From Sphingobacterium deserti (GTDB lineage Bacteria > Bacteroidota > Bacteroidia > Sphingobacteriales > Sphingobacteriaceae): 64,000 bases of DNA. Both the position numbers and the translations under genes were made by a program. The notes beneath the pieces were generated by a model. It saw only the letters and a list, made by a program, of their open reading frames with translations. It was not told the origin of the DNA and did no database searches. The stretch lies in NCBI RefSeq assembly GCF_000757725.1, contig NZ_JJMU01000028.1, forward strand, positions 1 through 64,000, given 5' to 3'. Below are positions 1 to 7,965 of the stretch, piece after piece (position 1 is the first letter of the stretch; each line of letters starts with the position of its first letter).

Positions 1-200
1 TGTGCAATTCGAAGTAAAAAGTAAAAATTCAAAAGTGAAAGTTATCTTCGGTGAGCTCGCTACGCTCGGTTAAAAAGTAATAAAAATTTGCGTCCACAAT
101 ACCTGTCTACATACTAAGTACTAAATACTAATATCTATCGCATTACCCACTACCAATATTTTCCTTACCTTTATATAGTAAACCCTAAATTTACTATGTT

Positions 201-1109
201 ATGCATTTCGACGAACAAAAGCCATTGGATATCGTGCTAAACGATCTTTTCGAGCAGTACAGCAAACATGTTGCTGATGTTTCTAAAATTACGAATGCGT
301 TGCTCGAAAAAGCTGTGATCAACGCCCAGGAAGATATCGTAAATGACCATATCGCATTCCGGACATTAGGCGTGCCGCATTTAGGCATACAATCCTTTGA
401 GAAGATTTTTTTGGCTTATGGCTACCAGCGACGCGATCATTATTATTTTGAGGCAAAGAAACTCGATGCATATTGGTATGCACCACCTGCTGCGCACTAT
501 CCACGAATTTTCGTTTCCGAGCTGCAGGTAGAGGCTTTAAGTGAAGAAGCCCAACAAATAATACACCGCTATACGGATGACATTACTTCGGATCCTGTAT
601 TAGAGCTTGATCTAGCTGATGGGGCCGCTGTGGCAGCTTTCCTACAGCGTCCGCTGTGGTCATTGCCTACGGCAAATGATTACGAGCGCCTGCTCCAGGA
701 AAGTGAATATGCGGCATGGGTTATTTATAATCGCTACTATCTTAATCACTACACCATCAGTATCCATGAATTGAAAGATGGGTATAACACCTTGGAGGAA
801 TTCAACGCCTTTCTGGAAAATATAGGTATAAAATTGAACAGCTCCGGCGGAAAAATAAAGACCAGCGCTGATGGCCTTCTGCGCCAAAGCAGTACTGTTT
901 CGGCACTGTATGATGCTACATTTGCTGATGACCGTATCTTGCAAATTGCAGGTAGCTATGTCGAGTTTGCAGAGCGACTTCCCCTTCCCAAATTCCAGCA
1001 TCTAGGCAAGGAAGAACTGCAACCGGCGCATCGTCGGGAGGGCTTCGAAGCTAACAATGCAGATAAGATATTTGAAAGCACCTATACGCAACAGATAAAC
1101 AAAAAATAG
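201..1109 (+). CDS. DUF1338 family 2-oxoadipate dioxygenase/decarboxylase (HglS-like)
   Basis: The 302-residue protein matches the DUF1338 family. Its characterised member HglS is an Fe(II) enzyme that converts 2-oxoadipate to D-2-hydroxyglutarate in bacterial lysine catabolism. Candidate metal ligands fit the family pattern: His50 in the NDHIAFRTLG motif (Arg54 is the likely carboxylate-binding residue), His183 in LNHYT and Glu256 in SYVEF. It is shorter than the roughly 460-residue proteobacterial enzyme but still contains these elements. The next gene starts 13 bp downstream and encodes a D-2-hydroxyacid dehydrogenase, so the pair plausibly takes 2-oxoadipate to 2-oxoglutarate. The ATG at 201 is the first in frame. 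The upstream 200 bp is AT-rich without a clear promoter. Family assignment is confident; the exact substrate is inferred from the family and the neighbour. Confidence 0.85.
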   Translation: MHFDEQKPLDIVLNDLFEQYSKHVADVSKITNALLEKAVINAQEDIVNDHIAFRTLGVPHLGIQSFEKIFLAYGYQRRDHYYFEAKKLDAYWYAPPAAHYPRIFVSELQVEALSEEAQQIIHRYTDDITSDPVLELDLADGAAVAAFLQRPLWSLPTANDYERLLQESEYAAWVIYNRYYLNHYTISIHELKDGYNTLEEFNAFLENIGIKLNSSGGKIKTSADGLLRQSSTVSALYDATFADDRILQIAGSYVEFAERLPLPKFQHLGKEELQPAHRREGFEANNADKIFESTYTQQINKK

Positions 1110-1122
1110 ATCGGGCTATACG

Positions 1123-4044
1123 ATGAACGGGCACTTAAAGCAACTTCAAAAACAGCTTGCGGGTGAGCTCTATTACGATAAAAAGATGCGTGCACTGTAC
1201 GCAACCGATGCTTCGGCCTATCGGGAATATCCGCTTGCCGTAGCTTTTCCCAAAGATGTGAACGACATCAAGGCGTTGATCGCATTTGCACGCGGACACC
1301 ATACATCGCTCATTCCGCGCACGGCGGGCACCTCGCTGGCTGGCCAGGTCGTCGGTGCAGGAATCATCGTTGATGTGTCTAAACATTTTACTGAAATAAC
1401 CGCAATCAATGTCGAAGAGCGGTGGGTGCGTGTTCAACCGGGCGTGATCCGCGATGAGCTAAACCTGTTTTTAAAACCCTATGGGCTTTATTTTGGTCCG
1501 GAAACGTCGACGGCTAATCGGGCCATGATCGGCGGAATGGTCGGCAACAATTCCTGTGGATCGAACTCCTTAATTTATAAAAGCACGCGCGAACATACCA
1601 TGGAAGTAGATGCGCTACTAAGCGATGGGTCTTCCGTTACCTTCCGGCCTCTCACATTTGAAGAGTTTTGCGCAAAATGTGACCTTCAAAATTTGGAAGG
1701 ACAGCTGTATCGCCACATACGCACGCTATTGAGTGATTATAATAATCAGGAAAGTATTCGCCGTGATTTTCCTAAAAAAGAGATCCAGCGGCGAAATACC
1801 GGCTATGCGATCGATCTTTTGCTGGACTCAGATCCTTTCACCGCCGGCGCAGATCTTTTCAATTTTTGCAAACTGATTTGTGGATCCGAGGGAACTTTGG
1901 CCTTTATTACCTCCATAAAACTGCAAGTCGTTGAAGCCCCACGACAGCAGAGCGCGTTGCTGTGTGCACATTTTGCCACTGTGGAAGATGCATTACTCGC
2001 CAATCTGATTGCGTTGAAACATCAGCCATTAGTTAGCGAGTTGATGGATAACTATATTCTCGAATGTACAAAAAACAATATCGCGCAGAGTGAAAACCGA
2101 TTTTTTGTACAAGACGATCCCGGGGCGATCCTCGTTGTGGAATACACCGGGAAGACTTTAGACGATATTTATACCAAAATCGGGGAGGTAGAGCAAGATA
2201 TGCGTGATGAAGGCCTAGGTTACTATTTCCCCATTGTCGCTGGTGCAGATAAAAAGCGCGTTTGGGATCTACGGAAGGCCGGGCTGGGATTGTTAAGCAA
2301 TACGCCGGGAGACTTTAAGCCGGTAGCTGTGGTGGAAGATACCGCCGTATCCGTTGAAGACCTACCTGCGTATATTGCCGAATTTAACGAAATATTGGCT
2401 CGCTACGGACTTTATTCCGTGCATTATGCCCACGCCGCCACCGGAGAACTGCATTTACGCCCCATCTTAAATTTAAAAAATGAAGCGGGCAGAACACAAT
2501 TCAGGCTTGTCGCCACGGAGATTGCTAAGCTGGTGAAAAAATATGGCGGATCATTGAGCGGCGAGCACGGCGATGGTCGCCTTCGAGGCGAGTTTATAGC
2601 ACACATGCTCGGCGAGCATAACTATGGTTTGCTGCAACAAATCAAACAGCTTTGGGATCCGGACAGGATATTCAATCCTGGTAAAATTGTCGACACACCT
2701 GCCATGGATACCTTCCTAAGGTACGATAACGTGCAACCCTTTCGAGCGGACATACCATCTGTGTTTCGATACCAAGGGCAGCATATCTTGCAGCACATCG
2801 AGCAATGCAACGGGTCTGGTGATTGCCGGAAAACGCATCTATCTGGTGGCACCATGTGCCCTTCCTATATGGCTACGCGCAATGAACAAGATACCACCCG
2901 TGCGCGTGCGAATATATTGCGGGAGATGCTTTCTACCTCCACAAAAGACAATCCGTTCGACCATCGCGAGATCAAAGAGGTGATGGATTTATGCCTGAGT
3001 TGCAAGGGCTGTAAATCGGAATGCCCTTCAAATGTAGATATGGCTAAATTGAAAGCCGATTTCCAGCAGGCATACTATGATGCGAATGGCGTGCCCCTGC
3101 GCAGCTGGTTGATAGGGCATGTGGATCGGATGACCAGGCTTGTACAGCCGGTTTCGCGACTCTATAATTGGTCTGTCGGCCATCCCGTGCTAGGTTCCGC
3201 GATTAAGCGTTTGTTGGGCTTTGCGTCAGCCCGTGCCTTGCCAGCGGTTACCCAACAAACACTGTACAATTGGTTTTCCAAACGTCAGAGGACGGGAGCT
3301 GTAACGATGAAAAAGCAGCTGTATTTTTTCTTTGATGAGTTTACAAATTACCATGATGTCGAGATTGGGCAGCAGGCCATACTATTGTTAGAAAAATTGG
3401 GTTATGCGGTGCATGCTAAGGCACATCCGACCAGTGGTCGAGCGCTTATCTCCAAAGGCTTTTTGCGAGAGGCCAAAGCTTTAGCTAATCAGCAGGTAAC
3501 ACATTTTGCTCCGTTGTTGGATGAGAAGCATTACTTAGTGGGTGTCGAGCCATCCGCTATTCTTATTTTTCGAGACGAATACATTGATTTGGTTGATGAG
3601 GAATTAGTTTCGGAAGCCAAAAAGATTGCTGGGCGGGCATTGACTATAGAAGAGTTTTTGCATCAAGAGATGTCAGAAGGAAATTTAACAGCAGAGCATT
3701 TCGTTTCTGATAGGAAGCAAATTGCATTGCATACGCATTGCCAGCAAAAGGCATGGGGCCTGCAAGATAAAATTGCGGACGTACTGAGGTTGCCCCAAAA
3801 TTACATGGTAGATGTCATCCCCTCGGGATGCTGTGGTATGGCTGGATCATTTGGGTTTGAAAAAGAGCATTATAGCCTCTCGCAGCAGATAGGCGAGTTG
3901 GTGCTGTTTCCTTATCTGCGAAAAAAGCCGACAGATACTGTATTGGCAGCGCCGGGTACATCCTGCCGACAGCAGGTTTGGGAAGGCGTTAATATAAAAG
4001 GGGTACACCCCGTAACTATCCTGCTAGAGGCTTTGAAGAAATAG
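1123..4044 (+). CDS. FAD-linked D-2-hydroxyacid dehydrogenase with Fe-S and CCG domains (YdiJ/D-2-hydroxyglutarate dehydrogenase type)
   Basis: This 973-residue fusion oxidises a D-2-hydroxyacid, most likely D-2-hydroxyglutarate, passing electrons through iron-sulfur clusters. The N-terminal PCMH-type FAD domain shows the PRTAGTSLAGQVVG loop near residues 65-78 and the GGMVGNNSCGSNS segment near 138. A GlcD-type C-terminal FAD-oxidase domain ends near GEHGDGRLRGEF. Ferredoxin-like clusters follow: a Cys-rich segment ending in GTMCPSY around 561-580, and CLSCKGCKSECP with Cys624, 627, 630 and 634. A CCG-type domain (SGCCGMAGSFG near 903) closes the protein. The architecture and length match E. 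coli YdiJ. It sits directly behind the DUF1338 gene, which would supply D-2-hydroxyglutarate. D-lactate or glycolate as substrate cannot be excluded from sequence. Confidence 0.87.
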   Translation: MNGHLKQLQKQLAGELYYDKKMRALYATDASAYREYPLAVAFPKDVNDIKALIAFARGHHTSLIPRTAGTSLAGQVVGAGIIVDVSKHFTEITAINVEERWVRVQPGVIRDELNLFLKPYGLYFGPETSTANRAMIGGMVGNNSCGSNSLIYKSTREHTMEVDALLSDGSSVTFRPLTFEEFCAKCDLQNLEGQLYRHIRTLLSDYNNQESIRRDFPKKEIQRRNTGYAIDLLLDSDPFTAGADLFNFCKLICGSEGTLAFITSIKLQVVEAPRQQSALLCAHFATVEDALLANLIALKHQPLVSELMDNYILECTKNNIAQSENRFFVQDDPGAILVVEYTGKTLDDIYTKIGEVEQDMRDEGLGYYFPIVAGADKKRVWDLRKAGLGLLSNTPGDFKPVAVVEDTAVSVEDLPAYIAEFNEILARYGLYSVHYAHAATGELHLRPILNLKNEAGRTQFRLVATEIAKLVKKYGGSLSGEHGDGRLRGEFIAHMLGEHNYGLLQQIKQLWDPDRIFNPGKIVDTPAMDTFLRYDNVQPFRADIPSVFRYQGQHILQHIEQCNGSGDCRKTHLSGGTMCPSYMATRNEQDTTRARANILREMLSTSTKDNPFDHREIKEVMDLCLSCKGCKSECPSNVDMAKLKADFQQAYYDANGVPLRSWLIGHVDRMTRLVQPVSRLYNWSVGHPVLGSAIKRLLGFASARALPAVTQQTLYNWFSKRQRTGAVTMKKQLYFFFDEFTNYHDVEIGQQAILLLEKLGYAVHAKAHPTSGRALISKGFLREAKALANQQVTHFAPLLDEKHYLVGVEPSAILIFRDEYIDLVDEELVSEAKKIAGRALTIEEFLHQEMSEGNLTAEHFVSDRKQIALHTHCQQKAWGLQDKIADVLRLPQNYMVDVIPSGCCGMAGSFGFEKEHYSLSQQIGELVLFPYLRKKPTDTVLAAPGTSCRQQVWEGVNIKGVHPVTILLEALKK

Positions 4045-4080
4045 CGCGCGCAATAACGCAAATCGCACGCGCTACATTTA
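4042..4080. terminator. Inverted repeat between convergent genes, probable bidirectional terminator
   Basis: TAGCGCG (4042-4048) pairs with CGCGCTA (4068-4074) around a 19-nt loop. It lies in the 36-bp gap between the stop codons of two convergent genes and overlaps the upstream stop codon. A modest T-rich run (ATTTATTATTT) follows on the plus strand. Position and symmetry suggest a shared terminator; the stem is short. Confidence 0.5.
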
Positions 4081-4926
4081 TTATTTGGCAGCTGTTATTA
4101 CCTGCGTATTCAATTTCACATATTCTTCATTGTTAGCTGATTTCGCCATAGCCACACCTTCTGTTGCGGTTTTGATTGCTCCAGCTTTATCTCCCGCCTT
4201 CAGTTGAATTTTGGCTTTCCAGTATTTGATGTGCGGCGCTTTCGTATTGTCTTTGTCGGCCTCGTTGGCCCAAGCTAGCGCTTTATTTATATCCAAGTTG
4301 TTATTATAGTAGTATTGCGCAGCTTGGAAGTACGGCTTTTTTTCGCCCTTCATAGCTTCATCAATAGACGCCATAATCTCTTTCGATTGATCGACGGCAA
4401 TATGGAAAGAAATTTTGCTGTTTTCCCACGCAAGGGAAAGATCCGCTCCGTTTGGTTTCACATTTTCAAAAGCCATCGTGAAGGTCTCCACTTTATCGTT
4501 TAATTTTTTGGCCTTTGCCGGAAAGCGAACCAAATCCTCTTCTTGTTTGTATTGGTAAGCACCCCACTGGTTAGCGTTCTTGCTTAAAATTATAGTCCAG
4601 TCACCCGTTTTTTTCGGGATGCTGAAGATCCCATATGTACCAGCTGGAACTTTATTGCCCGCGATGGTCACTTCCTCTTCAAATGTGATACTTGGAATAT
4701 TGTTTGCCCCCGTTCTCCACACCTTGTCATAAGGTTCTAAGCCTCCAAAAATTACGCGATCATTTAGATTGGGGCGCTGGTATACCAACGTCACCTTTTT
4801 TATACCGATGGCTTGCTCAATCTTTGTTGTGCTGCTCGACTGGGGAAGCTTTACTTGCGCCTGCGTTTCTGATAAGCTTACGAAGATGATTCCAGCGGTA
4901 AGCAATGCTAAAAATCTTTTTTTCAT
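4081..4926 (-). CDS. Secreted DUF2911 domain protein
   Basis: The 281-residue protein begins with a signal peptide (basic MKKR, hydrophobic core LALLTAGIIFVSL, likely cut after TQA, leaving Gln at the mature N-terminus). Residues about 26-190 match DUF2911, a family common in Bacteroidota, recognisable by YQRPNLNDRVIFGGLEPYDKVWRTGANN and PAGTYGIFSIP. The C-terminal 90 residues are Ala/Lys-rich helices of TPR character (KALAWANEADKDNTKAPHIKYWKAKIQLKAGDKAGA). No biochemical role is established for the family. It is the only gene on the minus strand in the window, convergent with the dehydrogenase gene and divergent from rarA, so it is transcribed alone. Confidence 0.88.
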   Translation of the reverse strand: MKKRFLALLTAGIIFVSLSETQAQVKLPQSSSTTKIEQAIGIKKVTLVYQRPNLNDRVIFGGLEPYDKVWRTGANNIPSITFEEEVTIAGNKVPAGTYGIFSIPKKTGDWTIILSKNANQWGAYQYKQEEDLVRFPAKAKKLNDKVETFTMAFENVKPNGADLSLAWENSKISFHIAVDQSKEIMASIDEAMKGEKKPYFQAAQYYYNNNLDINKALAWANEADKDNTKAPHIKYWKAKIQLKAGDKAGAIKTATEGVAMAKSANNEEYVKLNTQVITAAK

Positions 4927-5004
4927 TTTTCTCTCTTTTTATTTTCGTTAAAAATAAGGTTTTTTATGTAGATCCGTAGCATGATAAAGAGCTACATATT
5001 TCCC

Positions 5005-5012
5005 TATCTTTG
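5005..5012 (+). promoter_or_regulatory. Bacteroidota -7 element upstream of rarA
   Basis: TATCTTTG fits TAnnTTTG exactly and ends four bases before the ATG at 5016. Transcription would start at or very near the start codon, implying a leaderless or nearly leaderless mRNA. No clear -33 TTG lies at the expected distance, so support is moderate. Confidence 0.45.
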
Positions 5013-5015
5013 TGT

Positions 5016-6296
5016 ATGGCAACAGCAATACCATTAGCAGAACGCATGCGCCCGAAAAGTATCGCCGATTATATTGGGCAACAGCATATTATAGGCGAGG
5101 GTGCAGTGCTTCGTAATGCAATAGCGCAGCAGAATATTCCTTCCATGATCTTTTGGGGGCCGCCCGGCGTGGGTAAGACCAGTCTCGCATTTTTAATCGC
5201 AGGCGAACTAAAGCGACCGTTTTTCTCCCTCAGCGCCATACAATCGGGGGTTAAAGATATCCGAGAGGTTATTGATAAAGCGGAGAAGCTCCGTAATTTC
5301 AATCAAGAGCAACCGATCCTGTTTATTGATGAGATCCACCGTTTTTCTAAATCACAGCAAGACTCATTGCTTGGCGCCGTGGAGCGCGGTTTAGTAACGC
5401 TTATCGGCGCCACAACGGAGAATCCTTCGTTTGAGGTAATATCCGCGCTTTTATCGCGCTGTCAGGTATACGTATTGGAGCATTTATCCGAACAAGATCT
5501 ACGCATGATATTGGATCAGGCCATAGAACGCGACGACTATTTAAAGGATCATCCTGTACACATTGAAGAGTATGAAGCGTTATTTCGCTTATCAGGTGGT
5601 GACGCGAGAAAGCTACTCAACGTCTTCGAACTGGTGGTACATGCGGCCTTTGCGCAGCAGCAATCTGTCACCAATGCTTTTGTATTAAAGCAGGTGCAGC
5701 AGAATATGGCGCTTTATGACAAAACAGGCGAGCAGCACTATGATATTATATCTGCTTTTATTAAGTCGATCCGAGGTAGTGACCCTAATGCTGCGGTGTA
5801 TTGGCTGGCGCGGATGATTGAAGGGGGTGAAGATCCTTCCTTTATTGCGCGTCGTCTACTTATTTTAGCTTCCGAAGATATAGGAAATGCAAACCCGAAC
5901 GCTTTGCTGTTGGCCAACAACTGTTTCCAAGCAGTAAATGTAATCGGCTGGCCAGAATCACGGATCATACTCTCGCAAACGGTGACCTACCTCGCGTCGT
6001 CTGCAAAAAGCAATGCATCCTATGAAGCGATCAATAAGGCCCAAGCGTTAGTTCGCCAAACTGGCGATTTGCCGGTGCCGTTACATTTGCGCAATGCCCC
6101 TACAAAACTGATGAAAGAGCTTGATTATGGTACGCAGTACAAATATGCACACGCTTTCCCCGGCAATTTTGTGCAGCAGGAGTTTCTACCGGATAAGCTA
6201 AGCGGCACCTTACTTTATGATCCTGGAGCAAATGTCGCGGAGAGCAAGTTGCGAGAATCGCTTCAAAAGAAATGGAAAGAGAAGTATGGATATTGA
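5016..6296 (+). CDS. rarA: Replication-associated recombination protein A (AAA+ ATPase RarA/MgsA)
   Basis: This 426-residue AAA+ ATPase of the clamp-loader-like RarA/MgsA/Mgs1/WRNIP1 family acts at stalled replication forks. The N-terminus PLAERMRPKSIADYIGQQHI is diagnostic. Walker A is GPPGVGKTS near residue 48, Walker B is ILFIDEIHRF near residue 102, sensor 1 is in GATTENPSF, and the C-terminal half carries the tetramerisation region (GGEDPSFIARRLLILASEDIGNANP). Length is normal for the family. An upstream in-frame TTG at 5010 is possible, but ATG 5016 gives the conserved N-terminus and fits the -7 promoter element. It stands alone, divergent from the DUF2911 gene. Confidence 0.95.
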   Translation: MATAIPLAERMRPKSIADYIGQQHIIGEGAVLRNAIAQQNIPSMIFWGPPGVGKTSLAFLIAGELKRPFFSLSAIQSGVKDIREVIDKAEKLRNFNQEQPILFIDEIHRFSKSQQDSLLGAVERGLVTLIGATTENPSFEVISALLSRCQVYVLEHLSEQDLRMILDQAIERDDYLKDHPVHIEEYEALFRLSGGDARKLLNVFELVVHAAFAQQQSVTNAFVLKQVQQNMALYDKTGEQHYDIISAFIKSIRGSDPNAAVYWLARMIEGGEDPSFIARRLLILASEDIGNANPNALLLANNCFQAVNVIGWPESRIILSQTVTYLASSAKSNASYEAINKAQALVRQTGDLPVPLHLRNAPTKLMKELDYGTQYKYAHAFPGNFVQQEFLPDKLSGTLLYDPGANVAESKLRESLQKKWKEKYGY

Positions 6297-6405
6297 AGTA
6301 ATTTTAAGGATGATTAAAGATGTGCATTGCTACATTTCACGTTACAGCGTTCGCCCAACGCCATATCGGTGGCCGTAGTAAACGTGACATCCCCATAAAT
6401 TTCAC

Positions 6406-6413
6406 TATATTTG
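6406..6413 (+). promoter_or_regulatory. Bacteroidota -7 element upstream of the exonuclease gene
   Basis: TATATTTG matches TAnnTTTG and ends 15 bases before the ATG at 6429. A good -33 TTG is not visible at 19-20 bp, so this is a probable but incomplete promoter. Confidence 0.45.
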
Positions 6414-6428
6414 TAGAAATATCACGGA

Positions 6429-6977
6429 ATGACCTTTACAGCGATAGATTTTGAATTGGCGACCGCCGCCTATAATAGTGTGTGTGCAGTGGGTATCGTA
6501 AAGGTGGTAGACGGCGAGATCGTTGAGCAATTTCACAGCTTGGTTCGTCCCCCCGATAACAAATACATGTGGCAAACCACACGTGTACATGGTATAAAAG
6601 CAAAAGATACCGTGACAGCCCCCACCTTTCAAGAGCTTTACCCTACTATAGAAGGCTATTTGCAAGGAGCTTTCATGGTCGCGCATAATGAAAAGTTTGA
6701 TCGGGAAGTCCTGATGAAAACCATGGCGCATTACGGTTTAGATTACAAAAAGTTGCAATTGTCTCCTAACTGGGATTGCACCAGCATTATCTACCGGGCT
6801 AAGGGTTTTAAGAAAACCAAGCTTAGTATCTGTTGCCGTATTATGGGCATTGAGCTTAATCATCACGACCCACTATCCGATGCAAAAGCGAGTGCACAAC
6901 TCTACCTACTTCAAGAAAGCGTAACAGCAGATTTGGTTCAAACGCATTTCCCTGAGGAGGAGTCTAAGGCGAGCTGA
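6429..6977 (+). CDS. DEDDh 3'-5' exonuclease (DNA polymerase III epsilon-like)
   Basis: The 182-residue protein is a stand-alone DnaQ-type exonuclease domain. Exo I is Asp7 and Glu9 (AIDFELAT), Exo II is the AHNEKFD segment, and Exo III is HHDPLSDAKASA with the DEDDh His and the final Asp. Lengths of 170-200 residues are common for free-standing members, which trim 3' ends in repair or degrade small oligonucleotides. No GIY-YIG or polymerase domain is attached, so it need not be the replicative proofreading subunit. It follows rarA by about 130 bp and has its own -7 element. Confidence 0.88.
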   Translation: MTFTAIDFELATAAYNSVCAVGIVKVVDGEIVEQFHSLVRPPDNKYMWQTTRVHGIKAKDTVTAPTFQELYPTIEGYLQGAFMVAHNEKFDREVLMKTMAHYGLDYKKLQLSPNWDCTSIIYRAKGFKKTKLSICCRIMGIELNHHDPLSDAKASAQLYLLQESVTADLVQTHFPEEESKAS

Positions 6978-7041
6978 TTTTTTTATAACCTTGGGTTTTG
7001 AAAACGTTTGCGTAATACCTTAATTTTTTTCAAAAAAAACT

Positions 7042-7072
7042 TTTGATCTTTTGAGGAAACGTTGTACTTTTG
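7042..7072 (+). promoter_or_regulatory. Promoter of polysaccharide locus A
   Basis: TTTG at 7042-7045 is followed after exactly 19 bp by TACTTTTG at 7065-7072, a full match to the Bacteroidota sigma-ABfr pattern (-33 TTTG, -7 TAnnTTTG). The expected start of transcription is within about 10 bp downstream, leaving a leader of roughly 25 nt before the ATG at 7105. Confidence 0.75.
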
Positions 7073-7104
7073 TCTTTCAAAAAGGTTTGAATATCACGTA
7101 GATT

Positions 7105-7896
7105 ATGAATTTTTGGGAGAGATTATTTGCTAAAAGAGAGGATACGGCAAAAATGCATGTTTTGGATTGGTTGAAATGGGACATCCACAACCATATACTG
7201 CCGCAGATTGATGATGGTAGTCAAAGTATACAAGATTCCGTGAAGCTGATCAAAGGGCTAAAAGATATAGGTATACAAGGTTGTGTTTGTACACCCCATG
7301 TGATGAGTGGTGTGCATCCAAATACACCAAGCACCATAAGCACCGCTTACGAAGCGCTGAAACAAGAGCTTGTTCGCCAAGGGCTTAAATTTCAATTGGA
7401 GTTTGCCGCGGAATATATGATTGATGAAGAGTTGGATGCAAAAATCAGAAGTCGGGAACTATGCTTGTTGCCAAATGGACATATGCTAATTGAAATGTCT
7501 TATCTTTCTGAGTCAAAATCACTTTTTCATACGATCAAAGCAATTCAAAACAATGGCTACCAGCCGGTGCTAGCTCACCCAGAGCGGTATAACTATTACC
7601 ACCATAACTTTCAGATATTTAAAGATATCAAAAATGCAGGCTGTCTACTTCAGCTCAATTTATTGTCGATCTCCAGATATTATGGGCAAGGGGTTAAAAA
7701 TCAGGCACTGATGTTGATTAAATCGGGTATGTACGACTTTTTAGGTACTGATATGCATCATGGTAAGCACCTTGCTGCCATTAAACAGGTGCTGCAAAAG
7801 TACGACGTAGAAGAATTGCTAAAGCCTTGCGAAATTAAAAACGAATCACTTTTTATACAAAAATCTGATATCTTGGCGTTAGAATTGGCGGTATAA
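7105..7896 (+). CDS. PHP-type tyrosine-protein phosphatase CpsB/YwqE family (first copy)
   Basis: This 263-residue polymerase-and-histidinol-phosphatase (PHP) domain protein is related to CpsB/CapC/YwqE, metal-dependent enzymes that dephosphorylate the tyrosine tail of Wzc-type kinases. Visible metal-site motifs are DIHNHILPQIDDG (His28, His30), CTPHVM, IEMSYL, AHPERY and GTDMHHGKH. It is the first gene behind the locus A promoter. A close paralogue lies at 29497 and a more distant one at 37951. The first ATG after the promoter is used. Phosphatase activity is inferred from the family and from the presence of two Wzc kinases in the window. Confidence 0.88.
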   Translation: MNFWERLFAKREDTAKMHVLDWLKWDIHNHILPQIDDGSQSIQDSVKLIKGLKDIGIQGCVCTPHVMSGVHPNTPSTISTAYEALKQELVRQGLKFQLEFAAEYMIDEELDAKIRSRELCLLPNGHMLIEMSYLSESKSLFHTIKAIQNNGYQPVLAHPERYNYYHHNFQIFKDIKNAGCLLQLNLLSISRYYGQGVKNQALMLIKSGMYDFLGTDMHHGKHLAAIKQVLQKYDVEELLKPCEIKNESLFIQKSDILALELAV

Positions 7897-7965
7897 GTTT
7901 CTCAAGGATGTGGCTTGATATTTGTCGCAAAAAAGATCACCGTTTCGCCGTATAGCAGATTAAGT

